Below, piece by piece: positions 60,827 through 64,000 of a stretch of 64,000 bases of DNA. The notes under the pieces were generated by a model. It was not told the origin of the DNA. It searched no databases and saw only the letters and a list, made by a program, of their open reading frames with translations. The DNA is from Myxococcales bacterium (GTDB lineage: Bacteria; Myxococcota_A; Polyangia; Haliangiales; Haliangiaceae). Location: NCBI GenBank assembly GCA_016707895.1, contig JADJGV010000010.1, positions 124,001 to 188,000 on the forward strand. The letters run 5' to 3'. Position 1 is the first letter of the stretch. Each line of letters opens with the position of its first letter. A program made the translations under genes and the position numbers.

Positions 60827-61900
60827 ATGCAGGCGATCCGCGACCTGGTGCTGCGCCGCTTCCCCGGGCGGACCATCGTGTCGTGCGCGCGGCTCGGCGA
60901 CGATGAGCGGCGGGACGACGCGACCAGCAAGGGCAGTGGTTACGGGGTGCCGGTGCGGGTCGTCATGCGCGACGCCGCCGGGCGCGAGGAGGCCGTGGTG
61001 TTCCACACCGCCCGCGCCGACGACTTCGGCCACGATCGCCGCGCCGATCGCGCCGCGCAGATGCTGCTGGCGTTCGACACCTACGGGCTGGTGCCGCGCC
61101 ACGTGCCGGCGCTGGACGTCGGCGTGATCACCCGCGGCGGGGAGCTGCGCTCGCTCGCCGACGCCGACGAGGCGTACCTGCTGACCGGCTGGCAACCCGG
61201 CGAGCTGTACGCGCAGGACCTGCGGCGGATCGCCACGGCGGGCGCTAGCGCGCGCGACCACCAGCGCCTCGACGCGCTGGCCGACTACCTCGCGCAGCTC
61301 CACCACCGCGACGGCGCCCGCACCGCGCTCTACACCCGCGCGGTCCGCGACCTGATCGGCAGCGGCGAGGGCATCTTCGGCATGGTCGACGGCTACCCGC
61401 GCGACGTGCCCGGCGCGTCGCCGGTGCGGCTGCGGCGGCTCGAGGAGCGCTGCGCCGCCTGGCGCTGGCGGCTGCGCGGACGCGAGCCCCGGGCCGCCCG
61501 CATCCACGGCGACTTCCACCCGTTCAACATCCTGTTCAACGGCGACGCCGAGCTGGCGCTGCTCGACGCCAGCCGCGGCGCGATCGGCGAGGCCGCCGAC
61601 GACGTCACCGCGCTCGCGATCAACTTCGTGTTCTTCGCCCTCGACACGCCCGGCGCCTGGCACCGCGGGCTGGGCCCGCTGTGGCACCGGCTGTGGGCGC
61701 GCTACGCGCTCGCCACCAACGATCACGAGCTGCTGGAGGTCGCCGCACCGTGGCTGGCCTGGCGCGCGCTGGTCATCGCCAACCCGCGCTGGTACCCGAA
61801 CCTGTCGACCGAGGGGCGCGACCGCCTGCTGACGTGGATCGAGCGCGCGCTCGACGCGCCGCGCCTCGACCCGCGATCGGCCGACGAGGTGGTGCGATGA
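60827..61900 (+). CDS. Aminoglycoside-phosphotransferase-like kinase
   Basis: A 357-residue small-molecule kinase of the APH/choline-kinase fold. The catalytic loop HGDFHPFNILF (His226) and the metal-binding LLDASRG, where Asp replaces the more usual IDW, are visible; EAADDVTALAINFVFF follows. The substrate is unknown. It overlaps the next gene, an APS-kinase-like gene, by 4 bases (ATGA), so the two products probably work on the same compound. Confidence 0.83.
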   Translation: MQAIRDLVLRRFPGRTIVSCARLGDDERRDDATSKGSGYGVPVRVVMRDAAGREEAVVFHTARADDFGHDRRADRAAQMLLAFDTYGLVPRHVPALDVGVITRGGELRSLADADEAYLLTGWQPGELYAQDLRRIATAGASARDHQRLDALADYLAQLHHRDGARTALYTRAVRDLIGSGEGIFGMVDGYPRDVPGASPVRLRRLEERCAAWRWRLRGREPRAARIHGDFHPFNILFNGDAELALLDASRGAIGEAADDVTALAINFVFFALDTPGAWHRGLGPLWHRLWARYALATNDHELLEVAAPWLAWRALVIANPRWYPNLSTEGRDRLLTWIERALDAPRLDPRSADEVVR

Positions 61901-62418
61901 GCGGACACCGCGACGGCGCGGTGGTGTGGCTCACCGGCTTGCCGGCGGCCGGCAAGTCGACGCTCGCGGCGCGCCTCGACGCCCGGCTGCGCGAGGCCCA
62001 CGTCCCCGCGGTGGTGCTCGACAGCGACGATCTGCGCGAGGTGCTGGTGCCGCGCCCTGGCCACGAGCCCGAGGCGCGCGACGGCTTCTACCAGACGCTC
62101 GCCGGCCTGGCCGCGCTGCTGGCGCGACGCGGGCTGGTGGTCGTGGTCGCGGCCACCGCGCACCGCCGGGCCTGGCGCGATCGGGCCCGGGCGCTCGCGC
62201 CCCGCTACCTCGAGGTGTACGTCGCCACGCCGCTCGCCGAGTGCCGCGCCCGCGATCCCAAGGGCCTGTACGGCTCGCCGGCGGTGCTGGCGCAGCTGCC
62301 GGGCGGTGGCGTCGCCTACGAGCCGCCGCTGCACCCCGACGTGGTCGCGCCACACGGCGACGATCCGCAGGTTGTCGACGCGGTGCTGGCGCGCCTCGAG
62401 ATCGGCGGCCTGGGCTGA
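61897..62418 (+). CDS. Adenylylsulfate (APS) kinase-like protein
   Basis: A 173-residue P-loop kinase with Walker A GLPAAGKST (14-22), LDSDDLREVL (41-50) and the APS-kinase signature YVATPLAECRARDPKGLYG. In real CysC the site reads LDGDN(V/I)R; here it is LDSDDLR, which leaves the substrate open. No sulfate-assimilation gene is nearby, and the partner is an APH-type kinase translated just before it (4-base overlap). It could phosphorylate a nucleotide sugar or small metabolite instead. Confidence 0.8.
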   Translation: MSGHRDGAVVWLTGLPAAGKSTLAARLDARLREAHVPAVVLDSDDLREVLVPRPGHEPEARDGFYQTLAGLAALLARRGLVVVVAATAHRRAWRDRARALAPRYLEVYVATPLAECRARDPKGLYGSPAVLAQLPGGGVAYEPPLHPDVVAPHGDDPQVVDAVLARLEIGGLG

Positions 62419-62452
62419 CCGGGGCGGCACGCGCTTCGCTATGTCGCAACGG

Positions 62453-63835
62453 ATGCCCGCCCGTCGTCGGCGAATCCTCCAGCTCGTGTCGATTCTGGCC
62501 ACGCTCGGCGGCGCGGGCTGTGGCGGATCTCCACCCGACGCGCCCGACGCGCTGGTCGGGCCGCCCGACGCCGGCGACGACGCCAGCCTCGACGCCGCGC
62601 CGCCGGCGATCGAGGCGCTGGGCGCCAGCACCTTCACCGAGGACGGCCGCACCTGGACCGAGACCCGCTACCGCCTGCGCCGGCCCGACGGGCGGGCCAC
62701 CTACGTGCAGTGGATCCCGTCGGACAAGCCGGGGCCGCGGCCGGTGGTGGTGGTGACGATGCCGTATGCGGGCATCGCCTGGACCGGCGATCCCCTCGAC
62801 GCGCGCTGGGCCGCCTACCCGCTCACCGCCGGCCAGCACCTCGACGTCGACGGCCCGGCCTTCGACGGCACCGGCCTGATCGTCTACGACCCGACGCCGC
62901 TGGCCGCGGTGATCGATCAGTCGCGCCTGCACCGCCTCAACGACTGCGCGACGCTGTTGATCTACGGCCGCTTCTACGCCGGCGGCGACGTGCGCGACGA
63001 CGTCGCCGACATGGCCGCGGGCATGGCGTTCCTCGCCGAGCAGCCCGGCCTCGACCGCGCGCGGGTCGGCGTGTTCGGCGGATCGTGGGGCGGCTTCGAG
63101 GCGCTGTACGCCGCGGCCCACGCCGATCCGCGGCTGCCGGCCACGGTGGTGTCGGCGATGTACCCGCCGACCGACTTCGCCGGGATGTACGCCCACGCCA
63201 CCACGCGCACCGGCGCCGCGCTCGCCTTCATGACGCCGTACATCCGCCGCATCGTCGCGGCCACCGGCGGGCCGCCCGGCATCGGCGACTACGGCGGGCT
63301 GCGCGCGACCGACCTGTGCGCCGGCCTGCCGCCGGCCACGCTCCTGCTCCACGACGAGCACGACAACCTGGTGCCGATCGCGCAGAGCCTGGCGGTCGCG
63401 TCGGGCTGCGGCGCGGCGCTCGTGACCTGGCCGCGGACCGGCGCGATCGATCCGGCGCTGGTCAGCCACGGCCCGCTGCTCACCGACGAGGCCAGCCCGC
63501 AGTCGGTCTACACCTACGCCACCGCGTTCCTGCACCTGCGCCTGGCCCCGCCCGATCAACAGGTCGTGATCGACGTCGTCCACGCGGCGTCGCTGCGCAC
63601 CCACCTCGGCCTGGTGCGCGCCGCGCAGCGCGCCGGGCGCGACGTCGCGGCGGTGGCGCCGCGGCTGCGCGACCTCGCCGACCCGCGGCTGTACCTGCTC
63701 GACCTGGGCGCGGTGATGCCGAGCGTGCGTGCCGGCGCCGAGGTCACCGCCGAGGCGGTCAACGCGGTGTGGGGCACCAGCTATACCGCCGCGACCATCG
63801 ACGCCGCGCTCGCCGTCGGCCTGCCGCCGCCGTGA
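62453..63835 (+). CDS. Lipoprotein alpha/beta-hydrolase
   Basis: A 460-residue secreted lipoprotein (Cys23 in GGAGCGG) with an Asp/Ala-rich linker (about 27-52). The hydrolase core has the nucleophile motif GGSWGGFEA, as in acyl-peptide hydrolase/prolyl-oligopeptidase-like enzymes, an Asp in HDEHDNLVP and a His in DVVHAASL or nearby. Substrate unknown. I prefer ATG 62453 to ATG 62441, because TATGTC ends 7 bases before it and the shorter form has a normal signal peptide. It follows the APS-kinase-like gene after 34 bases. Confidence 0.78.
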   Translation: MPARRRRILQLVSILATLGGAGCGGSPPDAPDALVGPPDAGDDASLDAAPPAIEALGASTFTEDGRTWTETRYRLRRPDGRATYVQWIPSDKPGPRPVVVVTMPYAGIAWTGDPLDARWAAYPLTAGQHLDVDGPAFDGTGLIVYDPTPLAAVIDQSRLHRLNDCATLLIYGRFYAGGDVRDDVADMAAGMAFLAEQPGLDRARVGVFGGSWGGFEALYAAAHADPRLPATVVSAMYPPTDFAGMYAHATTRTGAALAFMTPYIRRIVAATGGPPGIGDYGGLRATDLCAGLPPATLLLHDEHDNLVPIAQSLAVASGCGAALVTWPRTGAIDPALVSHGPLLTDEASPQSVYTYATAFLHLRLAPPDQQVVIDVVHAASLRTHLGLVRAAQRAGRDVAAVAPRLRDLADPRLYLLDLGAVMPSVRAGAEVTAEAVNAVWGTSYTAATIDAALAVGLPPP

Positions 63836-63841
63836 CTGCGG

Positions 63842-63847
63842 TACGCT
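63842..63847 (+). promoter_or_regulatory. -10-like element TACGCT
   Basis: TACGCT ends 7 bases before ATG 63855, the start of the gene cut by the window edge. It supports that start by the same spacing seen before many genes here. Confidence 0.4.
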
Positions 63848-63854
63848 GGCCGCG

Positions 63855-64000
63855 ATGCTCGCCCCCGCGCCGCCGTGGCGGCTCGACCACGCCGACGGCT
63901 GCGGCCACCACGACCGGCTGGAGGCCGACGCCGAGGCGGTCGCGCTGCGCTACGCGCCGGTGACGCCGGCGACCAGCGCGACCGGCCGGTACGACGGCGG
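63855..64000 (+). CDS. Partial gene running off the window
   Basis: The first 48 codons of a gene starting at ATG 63855 (MLAPAPPWRLDHADGCGHHDRL). The frame is open to the end of the window. It lies 19 bases behind the hydrolase lipoprotein gene and has its own TACGCT element. Too short to assign. Confidence 0.5.
   Translation, partial: MLAPAPPWRLDHADGCGHHDRLEADAEAVALRYAPVTPATSATGRYDG

Noticed and set aside
61897..62418. Calling the gene cysC
   Set aside because: The APS-kinase site is altered and no sulfate gene is nearby, so only family-level naming is justified.

Overview
The window is one gene-dense stretch of very GC-rich DNA with no RNA genes, no insertion sequences, no CRISPR arrays and no gene-free gap above about 200 bases. 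Several features point to Myxococcota, probably the Haliangiales/Kofleriaceae side. These are the many lipoproteins with Asp/Ala-rich linkers behind the lipobox, the Ser/Thr kinases, a myxobacterial-type sigma factor next to a zinc-finger kinase, a DUF1552/DUF1592 secreted pair, a 2754-residue TPR protein, and bacterial microcompartment vertex genes away from any main shell locus. The taxonomic placement is inferred from gene content only.

Layout. 1-12.6 kb: an alpha/beta hydrolase, an orphan ABC ATPase coupled to pyrB, a two-domain parvulin, secreted lipoproteins, a Uma2 nuclease, a DUF222-HNH nuclease, mogA and a frameshifted Sel1 gene. 12.6-15.3 kb: a frameshifted vWA lipoprotein and a soluble Ser/Thr kinase. 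15.3-25.1 kb, minus strand: a giant TPR gene followed by a tightly overlapped trio of two EutN/CcmL vertex proteins and a class II aldolase whose C-terminus looks like an encapsulation peptide. 25.2-29.8 kb: fatty acid desaturase, phosphoglycolate phosphatase-like HAD, aldo/keto reductase, a RelE/ParE toxin-antitoxin pair, a YqiA-like esterase and a VOC protein with a Lys/Ala/Pro repeat tail.

29.9-34.5 kb is an ECF sigma operon: sigma, FecR-TPR membrane protein, exported Pro-linker protein, Cys-rich lipoprotein, and a lipoprotein with five exact C-x7-C-x9-C-x7-C modules. A promoter-like element with identical spacing precedes both the sigma gene and the Cys-module gene. 40.9-44.7 kb holds a second cassette built from the same parts (exported Pro-linker protein, ECF sigma, membrane TPR protein, cell-surface lipoprotein). 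44.7-48.1 kb is a third regulatory unit: sigma factor, zinc-finger/kinase/membrane protein, and a small lipoprotein. Between them (34.5-40.8 kb) lie a truncated ornithine-cyclodeaminase-like gene fused to a sigma-factor remnant, a propeller lipoprotein, and the DUF1552/DUF1592-CBM2 pair.

48.2-64 kb: an incomplete leucine/acyl-CoA catabolic cluster (acyl-CoA dehydrogenase, broken membrane protein, methylcrotonyl-CoA carboxylase-type beta and alpha subunits), an M1 aminopeptidase lipoprotein, a fused double MlaF-type ATPase, an exported papain-fold-like protein, an aminoglycoside-phosphotransferase-like kinase overlapping an APS-kinase-like gene, a hydrolase lipoprotein, and a gene cut by the window edge.

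Two window-wide signals stand out. Many start codons have a TAnnnT element ending 6-10 bases upstream and no Shine-Dalgarno sequence, which suggests leaderless transcripts. Three otherwise intact genes are broken by four single-base losses, which looks more like residual assembly error than decay.
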